From an uncultured Bacilli bacterium (GTDB taxonomy: Bacteria > Bacillota_I > Bacilli_A > RF39 > UBA660), in assembly GCA_944327425.1 (NCBI GenBank), contig CALVHJ010000008.1, positions 1-23,768 of the forward strand: a stretch of DNA of 23,768 nucleotides. Direction: 5' to 3'. The position numbers and the translations under genes are program-made. Of the stretch, positions 13,428 to 21,621 are shown one piece after another (the stretch's first letter is position 1; every line of letters starts with the position of its first letter). Below the pieces are notes generated by a model. It was not told the DNA's origin. It saw nothing but the letters and a program-made list of their open reading frames with translations, and made no database searches.

Positions 13428-14846
13428 TTATTTTTTGATCCATATTGGATTACTATCCGTTCCTACATTTTTTATTAATTCTTTTTGCCTTAAATCTGTT
13501 AATATGTATCTCACTTTTTCATTTAGCTCTTTTTCGTTTTTTGTTTCATAAAGAGGATACATATAATTATTTATTTGCTTTCTGTTTACACCATTATTAT
13601 TCACAATAAAATCATATAATACTTTTCTATGTCCGGATATTTCCAGTGATTTCTTTGTCTTTTTTTTGTTATTTGATTCTAAATAAACAGTTGTTGCAAA
13701 TATGTCATCTTCTTTAAATTTTGGTGGTATGTTTGAGTATAGTTTACTATATTCAGTAATTCTTTGAATGCCGGAGCCAAGTTCATCTGCTAAACCTATT
13801 TCTTTAAATACAGCTGCAATTTTGGGGTTTTTAGGATATGGTGTGTAACTTTTTAGATCTATATATTTTATCATCTTTGAACGATTAGCATTTTCACATT
13901 TTATTTCTTTTTTAGATATGATAATTTTAGCTGGAAAAGGATTGGTATAATCTCGGTGGATTAGAATGTTAGAGCATAATTCTCTTGCAATTTTATCTCT
14001 TGGACTGACTCTTTCGTCTTTTTCTAAATAAAATTTGTCATCCATATGTTTTTTCACGAATTCTGTTAATCTAAAAAAACTATCAATTAAATTTGTTCTT
14101 ATATCATCTCTATCTAAATAACCATCAGTATCACTTTCTCTATACAGAGCATCTGTTTTATAAAAGGATCTAATTGATTTGATTACTTCATCTTTTCCAA
14201 ATAAAAGAATGCCTGCAAGGTTTACACCTTCCTTATTTGTATGATAATCTTTTTCGTAAAGTGAGGCACTACGTAGCAAAGCTAAATCATCCATATATTG
14301 CCAAGGATGATTTACATCTTTGTTTACTGCCATTTGACGAGCCTTAGCTATTATATCACTTCTTAAATCATCTAATGTAGCATATTCAAATATTTCATTT
14401 TCAGCATAAGAGCTGCTTTTTCTTGTATACATTTGAGATATTAATGCTGTATTATTAGTTATATCATAATCCCCATCTTCATTTCTATCAAATATTTTAT
14501 TATTTGATTTATGTACTTCAGAACTTTCATAAACGTTAATATAAAGAATTTTTTTGCCTGCATATTCATATTCTTTTACTAGCAATTGAGTTGTAGGAAA
14601 AATTTTTTGAGGATTATTACATAGGTTGGCAAAATCTTTTTTTAAGTCCGTAATTTTATCTGGATTAATTCCTACTATTTTTTTAGAATCATCTACACCT
14701 AAAAATATATGTCCACCATTTCTATTTAAAAACGCACATATTGTTTCAAATAATGTTGATGGCAATTTATTTCTAGCTGTTTTTAATTCTACATTATTTT
14801 TTTCGCCATTTTTTAAAATATTTAATAAATATTCTGGTAGATTCAT
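13428..14846 (-). CDS. AlbA_2 (Schlafen-type) / HATPase_c_4 putative DNA-binding or RNA-binding regulator
   Basis: Residues about 15-135 form an AlbA_2 domain: NNVELKTARNKL (18-29), then FLNRNGGHIFLGVDD (39-53). Residues about 280-390 match the HATPase_c_4 region with RELCSNILIHRDY (288-300) and GLADELGSGIQRI (351-363). The last 70 residues look like a winged helix (GVNRKQINNYMYPLYE and later). Proteins with this layout are annotated as ATP-binding or putative transcriptional regulators; biochemical roles are largely unknown and some lie in defence or mobile regions. I start at ATG 14846 (472 aa) because AAAGGAG lies 6 nt before it; a longer frame to 14879 has no such site. No U-tract terminator follows, so its transcript probably runs into the decamer array. 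Confidence 0.88.
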   Translation of the reverse strand: MNLPEYLLNILKNGEKNNVELKTARNKLPSTLFETICAFLNRNGGHIFLGVDDSKKIVGINPDKITDLKKDFANLCNNPQKIFPTTQLLVKEYEYAGKKILYINVYESSEVHKSNNKIFDRNEDGDYDITNNTALISQMYTRKSSSYAENEIFEYATLDDLRSDIIAKARQMAVNKDVNHPWQYMDDLALLRSASLYEKDYHTNKEGVNLAGILLFGKDEVIKSIRSFYKTDALYRESDTDGYLDRDDIRTNLIDSFFRLTEFVKKHMDDKFYLEKDERVSPRDKIARELCSNILIHRDYTNPFPAKIIISKKEIKCENANRSKMIKYIDLKSYTPYPKNPKIAAVFKEIGLADELGSGIQRITEYSKLYSNIPPKFKEDDIFATTVYLESNNKKKTKKSLEISGHRKVLYDFIVNNNGVNRKQINNYMYPLYETKNEKELNEKVRYILTDLRQKELIKNVGTDSNPIWIKK

Positions 14847-14867
14847 ATAGTGCTCCTTTCTTAAACT

Positions 14868-14896
14868 AGTATAACACAATTTTAGTTTTCTTTCAA
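14868..14896 (-). promoter_or_regulatory. Promoter of the AlbA_2 gene
   Basis: On the minus strand TTGAAA (14896-14891), 17 bp, then TATACT (14873-14868) with TG at 14876-14875. It is 22 bp upstream of the start codon. Confidence 0.7.
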
Positions 14897-15043
14897 ATTT
14901 CAGTTTCTAAAAACTCAAATCTTACACGAATTAATTTAAACCTCTATTTATAATTTACGATTTAAATTATACTACTTTATTTTTTTATTATATAATTGTT
15001 TTTATACCATGTTTTGATATACATGTTTCTTTTCATTTTACGC
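14897..15043. other. Non-coding AT-rich gap
   Basis: I see no gene, RNA or long repeat between the AlbA_2 promoter and the wecB terminator. The stretch is AT-rich with several TATA-like boxes but no open frame behind them. Confidence 0.5.
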
Positions 15044-15078
15044 AAAAAATTCAATGATTTCTATTTTCATTGAATTTT
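15044..15078 (-). terminator. Strong terminator after wecB
   Basis: AAAATTCAATGA (15046-15057) pairs with TCATTGAATTTT (15067-15078), 12 perfect pairs around a 9-nt loop. On the minus strand the stem ends in a run of six U residues (complement of 15044-15049). It closes the polysaccharide region. Confidence 0.9.
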
Positions 15079-15087
15079 CTAATTTTT

Positions 15088-16191
15088 TTATGTATTATAT
15101 TTTTCTATAATTGCGTCTACAATATATTTACTGGCGAAGCCATCACCATACGGATTAGTGGCTTTTGCCATTTTTTCATATTCTTTTTTATTTGTTAGTA
15201 GGATTTTTGTCTCTTCGTAGATTTTATCAGTATTGGTACCAACTAGTTTTAAAGTTCCAGCCTCCAATCCTTCGGGTCTTTCAGTTGTATCTCTAAGTAC
15301 TAATACTGGCTTACCTAAAGAAGGAGCTTCTTCTTGAACGCCACCACTATCAGTAAGAATTAAATATGATTTATTTTGAAAATTGTGAAAATCAAATACT
15401 TCTAATGGTTCAATCATTTTTACTTTGTCACATTTTCCTAATACTTCATTTGCTATCTTTCTTACTTTAGGATTCATATGAATAGGATATACTACTTTAA
15501 CATCATCAAATTCTTCAACTATTCTTTTTATTGCTGTAAATATATTTCTCATTGGTTCACCTAGATTTTCTCTACGGTGAGCTGTTAGTAAAATCATTCT
15601 ATCTTTACCAATCCAGTCTAAAACTGGGTGGTAATAATCTTTGGTAACAGTTGTTTTCATTGCATCAATTACGGTATTACCGGTTACATAAATTGTTTCT
15701 TCTTTTTTGTTATCATTTAATAAATTTTGTTTACTAACTTTCGTTGGAGCAAAATTCATATCGGCTAGACACGATACCATTTGTCTATTCATTTCTTCTG
15801 GATATGGTGAATATTTGTTATAAGTTCTAAGGCCTGCTTCAACATGGCCAATATCAACTTCGTTATAAAAGGCTGCTAGGGCTCCGGCAAAGGTTGTTGT
15901 TGTATCGCCATGAACGAGAACTATGTTTGGTTTTTCTTGTTTTATGACACTTTCTAAGCCTATTAGTGCTCTAGTTGTAATGTCTGCTAAAGTTTGGCCT
16001 TGTTTCATTATATTTAAATCATAATCTGGAGTTATCTTAAATGTTTCTAATACTTGATCTAACATTTCTCTGTGCTGAGCTGTTACACAAACTATACATT
16101 CAATCCCTTTTCTATTCTTTAATTCTTGAACTAATGGAGCCATTTTTATTGCTTCTGGTCTAGTTCCAAATATAGTCATTACTTTAATCAT
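15088..16191 (-). CDS. wecB: UDP-N-acetylglucosamine 2-epimerase (non-hydrolysing)
   Basis: WecB/MnaA interconverts UDP-GlcNAc and UDP-ManNAc in the cytosol and supplies UDP-ManNAc for wall-linked or capsular polymers. Typical blocks are FGTRPEAIKMAP at the N-terminus, VHGDTTTTFAGALAA, HVEAGLRT, PEEMNRQ, TAHRRENLG, LTDSGGVQEEAP and RDTTERPEG. The 367-aa length is normal. The start follows AGAAGGT by 5 nt. It lies after neuA in the same direction but is separated by a terminator and a probable promoter, so it can be expressed independently. It is a different enzyme from the hydrolysing NeuC, which releases free ManNAc and UDP. Confidence 0.97.
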   Translation of the reverse strand: MIKVMTIFGTRPEAIKMAPLVQELKNRKGIECIVCVTAQHREMLDQVLETFKITPDYDLNIMKQGQTLADITTRALIGLESVIKQEKPNIVLVHGDTTTTFAGALAAFYNEVDIGHVEAGLRTYNKYSPYPEEMNRQMVSCLADMNFAPTKVSKQNLLNDNKKEETIYVTGNTVIDAMKTTVTKDYYHPVLDWIGKDRMILLTAHRRENLGEPMRNIFTAIKRIVEEFDDVKVVYPIHMNPKVRKIANEVLGKCDKVKMIEPLEVFDFHNFQNKSYLILTDSGGVQEEAPSLGKPVLVLRDTTERPEGLEAGTLKLVGTNTDKIYEETKILLTNKKEYEKMAKATNPYGDGFASKYIVDAIIEKYNT

Positions 16192-16212
16192 TTTTTACCT
16201 TCTTTCAATATA

Positions 16213-16218
16213 AGTATA
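16213..16218 (-). promoter_or_regulatory. Possible -10 of wecB
   Basis: TATACT on the minus strand, 22 bp before the wecB start and 28 bp beyond the neuA terminator. The -35 position (TTTATT) is poor. Confidence 0.4.
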
Positions 16219-16239
16219 CAATATTAGTTTTTAAAAATA

Positions 16240-16265
16240 AAGAAAAAATGCTATTTTTTAGCATT
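16240..16265 (-). terminator. Terminator after neuA
   Basis: AATGCTA (16247-16253) and TAGCATT (16259-16265) form a 7-bp stem with a 5-base loop. On the minus strand it is followed by TTTTCTTTA. The neuA stop codon (16251-16253) is in the stem. Confidence 0.7.
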
Positions 16266-16949
16266 CTTTATAAAATTACGAACATTTTCTAAATCATCTA
16301 TATTATCAATATCTATTGATCTTTCTAGAGGCATAATATAACCTAAAACATTATCATTAAAGCTTGTTTCGTTATTTATTTTTTTTATAGAATTTATGTA
16401 AATTGCCCCATTAACTCGATAATACTCTTTAAAATCTTGCCTTCTTACTGTACTATTTTGATTCAAAATTTTACGAAGATTTCCATTTTTATCAATTGTA
16501 CGTATTAAAACTGGATTATCTTTTATTTGATTGATGCTTACTAACGATTTTGTTTCTCTATTATCTAGATATTCTATAGCTCTATCTATATCTTCCGCTG
16601 TTCTAAGTGGTGATGTTGGTTGAAGTAGCACTAAAAAATCAAAATATTCGCCAATATCTTCAAGTTTTTTTATAGAATATACTACAGCATCTATAGTTTT
16701 TGAAGTATCACTTGCTAAAGATTCATCTCTTAAAAAAGGAACAGAAGCTCCACATTGTAATGCCACTTCTTTTATTTTGGGACTATCAGTTGAAACATAA
16801 ATATAATCTAAATACTTTGATTTCCTTGCTGATGATATTGTATAATCTATTAATGGTTTGCCACAAACATCAATAATATTTTTGTCTTTTATACCTTTAG
16901 ATCCTCCTCTTGCCGGTATAATAGCTAGATATCGTTTATTTTTATACAT
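16251..16949 (-). CDS. neuA: CMP-nonulosonate (acylneuraminate) cytidylyltransferase
   Basis: NeuA activates sialic, legionaminic or related nonulosonic acids with CTP to CMP-sugars. IIPARGGSKGIKDKN (10-24) is the CTP-binding loop. LLQPTSPLR (108-116), RRQDFKEYYRVNGAIY (169-184) and the D213/D215 region complete the family pattern. At 232 aa it has only the synthetase domain, with no esterase or phosphatase fusion. It is the last gene of the coupled operon. AGGTG before its ATG overlaps the stop of neuC, from which it is 8 bp away. Which nonulosonate it uses cannot be told from sequence. Confidence 0.93.
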   Translation of the reverse strand: MYKNKRYLAIIPARGGSKGIKDKNIIDVCGKPLIDYTISSARKSKYLDYIYVSTDSPKIKEVALQCGASVPFLRDESLASDTSKTIDAVVYSIKKLEDIGEYFDFLVLLQPTSPLRTAEDIDRAIEYLDNRETKSLVSINQIKDNPVLIRTIDKNGNLRKILNQNSTVRRQDFKEYYRVNGAIYINSIKKINNETSFNDNVLGYIMPLERSIDIDNIDDLENVRNFIKNAKK

Positions 16950-16957
16950 ATATACAC

Positions 16958-18088
16958 CTACTCTAAATCAATAAATTTTTTTTGAATATCCATATCCCAT
17001 AATTCTTTACTTTCTAATGCATTCATGAATTCTTGGGTACTATTTCCTTTGCCAAATACTTTAGATACAATTCTGTGTTCATCAATGTGACAGATTGCTG
17101 ATAGAATTTCTTCTTTATTAATATTACAATGTATAATATTTTTAAGTTTATTTTCATCATATCTGCCACTTTGTCTTGTTCCTAAGTCAATAGATGGTAT
17201 TCCATAAACACAAGTTTCTCTAATTCCTGCACTGGAGTTTCCTATCATAAAATCACTATTTTTTAATAATACTAAGAATTTCTCTAACCTAATTGATGGA
17301 AAGATTCTAAATTTTGGATTTTCTTTTAAAGTTAATATTGCCTTTTGAATTATTTCCGTTCCTTTGTCATTATTTGGATAAATAACTACATAATTCTTTT
17401 GGCTATCCTTTAAAGCTGAAATTATAATATTTATATCTTGTTCAAGATGCTCTACTTCTGATACAACGGGGTGAAACATAAAAATTGCATATTTTTCAAA
17501 TGATATTTCATAATGTTTTTTGACATCTTCTAATTTTGGAAGATGATTAGAAAGCATTATATCAATATCTGGAGATCCGATAATTTTTATTGCTTCTTTT
17601 AGCTCTCCTAATTGAATTATTCTTTTGGCAGCATCTTCGTTAGATACAAAGTGAATATGAGAAAATTTAGTGATAGCATGTCTAATCGATTCATCAATTG
17701 TGCCACTTACTTCTCCACCTTCTATATGAGCAACTTTGATATTTGAGAAAGCTCCTACAATTGCTCCTGCTAAAGCTTCTAGACGATCCCCATGAACCAC
17801 AATTAAGTCTGGCTTCACCCTTTTTACATAATCATCAAAAATATTTATTGTCTTTGATAAAGTTTTTAGCATATCATTTGAGGTTTCACTTTGATTTTTT
17901 TTCATATAAATATTTTTAAATCTTGCTTTTTTGATTTCATCATATGTACTTCCATATTTTTTTAGCATGTGCATGCCTGTGACAAAAACGTAACATTCAA
18001 AATCTTTATGTTTTTCTACAGCTTGCATTAATGTTTTCATTTTGCCAAATTCGGCACGTGTTGCTGTTAAAAATACTATTTTTTTCAT
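16958..18088 (-). CDS. neuC: UDP-N-acetylglucosamine 2-epimerase (hydrolysing), NeuC/LegG family
   Basis: NeuC converts UDP-GlcNAc to ManNAc and UDP; LegG does the same for the diacetamido analogue. Visible blocks are TATRAEFGKM (8-17), VVHGDRLEALAGA (97-109), AHIEGGEVSGTIDESIRHAITK (120-141) with its catalytic acidic residues, then GSPDID, GNSSAGIRE and DLGTRQSGR. At 376 aa it is full length. AAAGGA lies 8 nt before the ATG. It sits 5 bp after the amidotransferase gene and 8 bp before neuA. No LegB, LegC or LegH lies in the window, so the ManNAc route is the simplest reading. A legionaminate route with those genes elsewhere remains possible. Confidence 0.92.
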   Translation of the reverse strand: MKKIVFLTATRAEFGKMKTLMQAVEKHKDFECYVFVTGMHMLKKYGSTYDEIKKARFKNIYMKKNQSETSNDMLKTLSKTINIFDDYVKRVKPDLIVVHGDRLEALAGAIVGAFSNIKVAHIEGGEVSGTIDESIRHAITKFSHIHFVSNEDAAKRIIQLGELKEAIKIIGSPDIDIMLSNHLPKLEDVKKHYEISFEKYAIFMFHPVVSEVEHLEQDINIIISALKDSQKNYVVIYPNNDKGTEIIQKAILTLKENPKFRIFPSIRLEKFLVLLKNSDFMIGNSSAGIRETCVYGIPSIDLGTRQSGRYDENKLKNIIHCNINKEEILSAICHIDEHRIVSKVFGKGNSTQEFMNALESKELWDMDIQKKFIDLE

Positions 18089-18093
18089 TATGT

Positions 18094-19218
18094 TTATCCT
18101 TTACGTCTTTTTTCAATAAATTCTTTTTTTAATCTCCATTGTCCGAATTCATTTTTTTCAAATAAATCTTTATTATAGTGTTTTTCAATAATGCTATAAA
18201 ATTCACTTAGTGTATAACCAGTAAATGCACAAAAATCATCAACAATTTTAGGATCTAAAGCATGATCCTTTTCTTCCGCTAATTTAACAGCTTCATCTCT
18301 TGTTAAAAGACCATATCTTACCCATCTTGCTGCATAATCTGTTGCATAAGCATGTCCAAATTTAGGATATTTCATCCAAGCATTTAAAAGATATCCTATA
18401 CTATCTATTTGATTAAAGTTTTCTATATGGTTTGTTCTATCCCATTCTCCAGTAAGATCTTTAAATCCTCTTGTTTTAGCGAACTCATAGTTAGCTACTG
18501 AATTCCATGGAACAAAATAGCTTAAATATATTGGATCAATCTTGTTTAATTCTTCGACACTTGGTGCCTCTAAAAAACTTAAATCTTGATAGCTGATGTT
18601 TTCATCTACTAAATCTTCTAATTTAATATTTGGTGCTACACCGTTATTTATTTGTTCTCTTGCCGAATAGGTTTCTTCACAATCTACTCCACCATATTCA
18701 TATGATACATTTTCACCATATACTACTAATGGAATATTAAATTTTATTGCCATATAAAGTGGTACTGTATATAATAATCTATCAACATACCATAATGGAC
18801 GTCCCCATTTTTCAAATGTTTTTCTTGTTAAATATTTACCGACTTTTCTATTTGGCTTAAAAGCAAACATATTGCATCCAAAACTTTCTTGAATATTATT
18901 TAAATTATGTTTGCCTGCTTCTGTCATTGTAAAAAAATCTTGAACTGTAACTAACAATGGGTTCATGTTCATAAGCTCTTTCATAACGTATACTTGGTAT
19001 TGACTATCTTTTCCACCACTTACAGCAATTAAACAATCATAATCACTTTCATTTTTTCGACGATATTTATCACATATTTTTTTTAATTCTTCATATCTTT
19101 CATCCCAATTTATTTCCTTTTTCCTTTTTTCATGGATACAAGCTACACATACACCATTTTCATCAAACTGAATTCCTGGTCTTGTATCAGGCATTATACA
19201 TTCTTTACAAAATTTCAT
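18094..19218 (-). CDS. N-acetyl sugar amidotransferase (WbpG/PseA-type)
   Basis: This family uses a PP-loop ATPase to turn an N-acetyl group of a sugar into an acetamidino group, as WbpG does in Pseudomonas O-antigen and PseA in Campylobacter pseudaminic acid. SGGKDS (67-72) is the PP-loop. The N-terminus has C4-x-x-C7 and C24-x-x-C27 around MPDTRPGIQFDENG, probably a zinc site. Downstream YGENVSYEYGG and TGEWDRTNH are well kept. At 374 aa it is of normal length. Its ATG overlaps the neuB stop by 4 bp (ATGA), with GGAGG upstream inside neuB. WbpG and PseA normally work with HisH/HisF-like ammonia suppliers, and none is in the window. The context suggests a nonulosonate or its precursor as substrate. 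Confidence 0.9.
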   Translation of the reverse strand: MKFCKECIMPDTRPGIQFDENGVCVACIHEKRKKEINWDERYEELKKICDKYRRKNESDYDCLIAVSGGKDSQYQVYVMKELMNMNPLLVTVQDFFTMTEAGKHNLNNIQESFGCNMFAFKPNRKVGKYLTRKTFEKWGRPLWYVDRLLYTVPLYMAIKFNIPLVVYGENVSYEYGGVDCEETYSAREQINNGVAPNIKLEDLVDENISYQDLSFLEAPSVEELNKIDPIYLSYFVPWNSVANYEFAKTRGFKDLTGEWDRTNHIENFNQIDSIGYLLNAWMKYPKFGHAYATDYAARWVRYGLLTRDEAVKLAEEKDHALDPKIVDDFCAFTGYTLSEFYSIIEKHYNKDLFEKNEFGQWRLKKEFIEKRRKG

Positions 19219-20255
19219 TTCTTTATTCCTCCAATCATTTTTTTGCTTAAATGTGTATCTTCTGCAATATCACATAATGCTTCTTTGCCTAAAATATCAT
19301 TATAATATTCTGCTTTTATTTCTCCAGTTCCTGGTCTTTTTACCCATATATTTTCAGTAGTAAATTTTTCCCCTTTTTTTATTGGTTTGATTGTTACTAC
19401 TGTTGCAAAAGCAAAGTCAATTGTTACTTGCTCATCTTTTAATGCCTCCTTTTTACCCCCTAGCATTTTATGAATTTGTTTTGTTCCTTCAATTAATTCT
19501 TTTAATTCTTCTTTATCCATTGAACATACAATATCTGGTCCTTCACGGTCTTTTGTGTCTGTAAAATGTCTTTCTAAAATAGATGCTCCCAAGGCTGTTG
19601 CTGCTAAACAAGCATTATTGTTTAAAGTGTGATCAGATAACCCATAAATTGCATTGGGGAAATTTTCTTTTAATTCAAGCATGGCTCCTAACCTTACTTG
19701 TTCAGGTGTTGTTGGATACAGATTAGTTGTATGTAATAAAGCATATGGTACATGATGCTTTTCAACTATTGCAACTGTTTTTTTTATGCTTTCTATATCA
19801 TTCATACCTGTAGAAATAATCATTGGTTTTCTAAATTTTGCAATGTGTTCAATTAACGGATAATTATTACATTCTCCAGAACCAATCTTATATGCTTTTA
19901 CTCCTAACTTTTCTAATCTATCTGCAGCTGCTCTTGAAAATGGAGTGCTCAAAAATATCATGTTTTTTGATTCTATATATTCTTTAAGTTCTGTTTCATC
20001 TTCTTCGTTTAAAGCTGCTTTTGACATGATATCATATATGGATACTTCCGCATTACCAGGAATTACTTTCTTGGCTTCTTTGCTCATTTCATCATCAACA
20101 ACATGAGTTTGATGCTTTATTATTTCTGCTCCAGCTTCATAGGCTGCATCGACCATTTCTTTGGCTACTTGTAAACTACCGTTGTGGTTGATTCCAATTT
20201 CAGCAATAACTAATGGATCATATTCTGGTCCAATATTTCTTTTACCTATTTTCAT
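19215..20255 (-). CDS. neuB: N-acetylneuraminate (nonulosonate) synthase
   Basis: NeuB condenses phosphoenolpyruvate with ManNAc, or an analogue, to the nine-carbon acid. The TIM barrel shows AEIGINHNG (18-26), FLSTPFS, YKIGSGE, LSDHT and ERHFT. A C-terminal SAF (antifreeze-like) domain covers about residues 284-346 (IKPIKKGEKFTTENIWVKRPGTG). The 346-aa length is normal. The loop after ERHFT reads REGPDIVCSMD, unlike GPDHKASL of classical Neu5Ac synthases as I recall them, which hints at a non-Neu5Ac substrate. AAGGAGGG precedes the ATG, and the start overlaps the upstream transferase by 14 bp. Confidence 0.93.
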   Translation of the reverse strand: MKIGKRNIGPEYDPLVIAEIGINHNGSLQVAKEMVDAAYEAGAEIIKHQTHVVDDEMSKEAKKVIPGNAEVSIYDIMSKAALNEEDETELKEYIESKNMIFLSTPFSRAAADRLEKLGVKAYKIGSGECNNYPLIEHIAKFRKPMIISTGMNDIESIKKTVAIVEKHHVPYALLHTTNLYPTTPEQVRLGAMLELKENFPNAIYGLSDHTLNNNACLAATALGASILERHFTDTKDREGPDIVCSMDKEELKELIEGTKQIHKMLGGKKEALKDEQVTIDFAFATVVTIKPIKKGEKFTTENIWVKRPGTGEIKAEYYNDILGKEALCDIAEDTHLSKKMIGGIKK

Positions 20256-21621
20256 TATTTTTCCCTCCTTGAAAATAAATATAATTTAAATCAATTTTTC
20301 CTTTACTTTTTGTTTTGATATTTTCTGCCAATTCTTGTGCATTATTTGCAAGTTTTGCTAATTTTTTATCTATTAAATCAGACATAATTTCTACGGATGG
20401 TAAGTTTAATAAATGAACTTCACAGTCAAAAAATAATGCTTCATATAAACAGGTAGAACTAACTCCTACAACATATTTAGATTCAATTAGCCAGTCATAA
20501 ATACTTTTATTAAAATTATCTACAACTTCAATCCCAAAATTTTCTTTTAATTCTACTAATTCAGGATATATTTTTTGCCAAACTTCATATTCACTAGGAT
20601 GAAGTTTTACTACAATATGATATTTTGATGTTTTCTTTATAAATTTCTGTATGTAAATTAGCATCTTTTTAGTAACCCAACCTTGAGTTATAAACAATAT
20701 TTGATTATTTTTTTTACTGACTTTTTTATTCCTTTTAGATGTTAAAAATTTATTTTCAGTTAAAACAATGTCCTTTTTTTCTAGTGGAAGATCAACTGTA
20801 TCATACCAGTATTCTCCAAACAATCTAATTTTATCGGGAAAATAGGGAATGTTTTTTTGATTCGGATATTCATATGCTAAATGTTCTTTAGTAATTACTG
20901 CATGTTGAATTTCTACTGTTTCAATGCCTAATTCTTTAGCAGCAGCTATAATACCTGGATATACTTCCGATATTACAATCGATATTTTTTTGGGATTTGC
21001 TTTTTTTAAAAAGTGCTTAAAATATTTGTAATCAGCTTTAAATTTTTGGATTTCTAAATTTACTACTGATATTAAATTGCCATCATCTCCAAATTTTGCA
21101 ATTAATTGTTTGGATAATTTTTGTAATATTTCATTTTGTTTTATTTTTTTTGCATTTAATTTATTAAATATAATTTTTTTTATTATAGAAAAATTTTCCA
21201 TATATCTTATATGTTTTTCTTTTTTTAATAAATGTTTATGCCAATTTAATGGTACGTCTAATGTTATAAAATTGATTCCTTTTTCCCTTAGATCATTTTC
21301 AAGGTAGTAAGTATAGATATCTATATATTTTCCGTCTACAATGATTTTTCTTGGATGGTTTATTATTATTTCATCTACATGTGGGACTTTTTTAAATAAA
21401 TTAAAAAAGGCATTTAATAAATATTTGCTAAAATACAAAGCTTTTTCAACTATATTATTACCGGTTGTATAATCAGAAGTAGAAATAAGTTTTTTAGATA
21501 TTAATATATTGTCACTAATTCTTCTTCTAATTAAATACCAAAAATAAATATCGTCTATTTTATATTCAAAAACTTTATTCTCATTTTCAAAGTTTATAAA
21601 CTCATTTAATACTTCCTTCAT
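20242..21621 (-). CDS. GT-B-like glycosyltransferase, candidate sialyl-/nonulosonosyltransferase
   Basis: A 459-aa protein without membrane segments that I could not place by overall similarity. Its motifs fit the bacterial sialyltransferase pattern: D-D-G (179-181), H-P in VKLHPSE (338-344), and S-S-T (388-390) followed by E394. The separations (about 160 and 47 residues) are close to those between D141, H311 and S355 of Pasteurella PmST1. IQHAVIT (238-244) and LFGEYWYD (267-274) resemble GT-B acceptor and capsule-synthesis regions. It sits between the flippase (20-bp overlap) and neuB (14-bp overlap), where a transferase using CMP-nonulosonate would be expected. A generic capsule or CDP-glycerol-type transferase is the alternative. 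AGAGGA precedes the start. Confidence 0.72.
   Translation of the reverse strand: MKEVLNEFINFENENKVFEYKIDDIYFWYLIRRRISDNILISKKLISTSDYTTGNNIVEKALYFSKYLLNAFFNLFKKVPHVDEIIINHPRKIIVDGKYIDIYTYYLENDLREKGINFITLDVPLNWHKHLLKKEKHIRYMENFSIIKKIIFNKLNAKKIKQNEILQKLSKQLIAKFGDDGNLISVVNLEIQKFKADYKYFKHFLKKANPKKISIVISEVYPGIIAAAKELGIETVEIQHAVITKEHLAYEYPNQKNIPYFPDKIRLFGEYWYDTVDLPLEKKDIVLTENKFLTSKRNKKVSKKNNQILFITQGWVTKKMLIYIQKFIKKTSKYHIVVKLHPSEYEVWQKIYPELVELKENFGIEVVDNFNKSIYDWLIESKYVVGVSSTCLYEALFFDCEVHLLNLPSVEIMSDLIDKKLAKLANNAQELAENIKTKSKGKIDLNYIYFQGGKNNENR

Noticed and set aside
13102..13551. Long plus-strand frames through the decamer array (up to 149 aa, rich in Ser, Cys, Leu)
   Set aside because: They exist because a 10-bp unit without stops is open in every frame. 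The start is a TTG with no ribosome site, and the end runs antisense into the AlbA_2 gene.
15000..15043. Possible RNA gene or promoter in the AT-rich gap before the wecB terminator
   Set aside because: Only short imperfect palindromes (CATG arms of 4-5 bp) and TATA-like strings; no terminator-bounded unit or frame.
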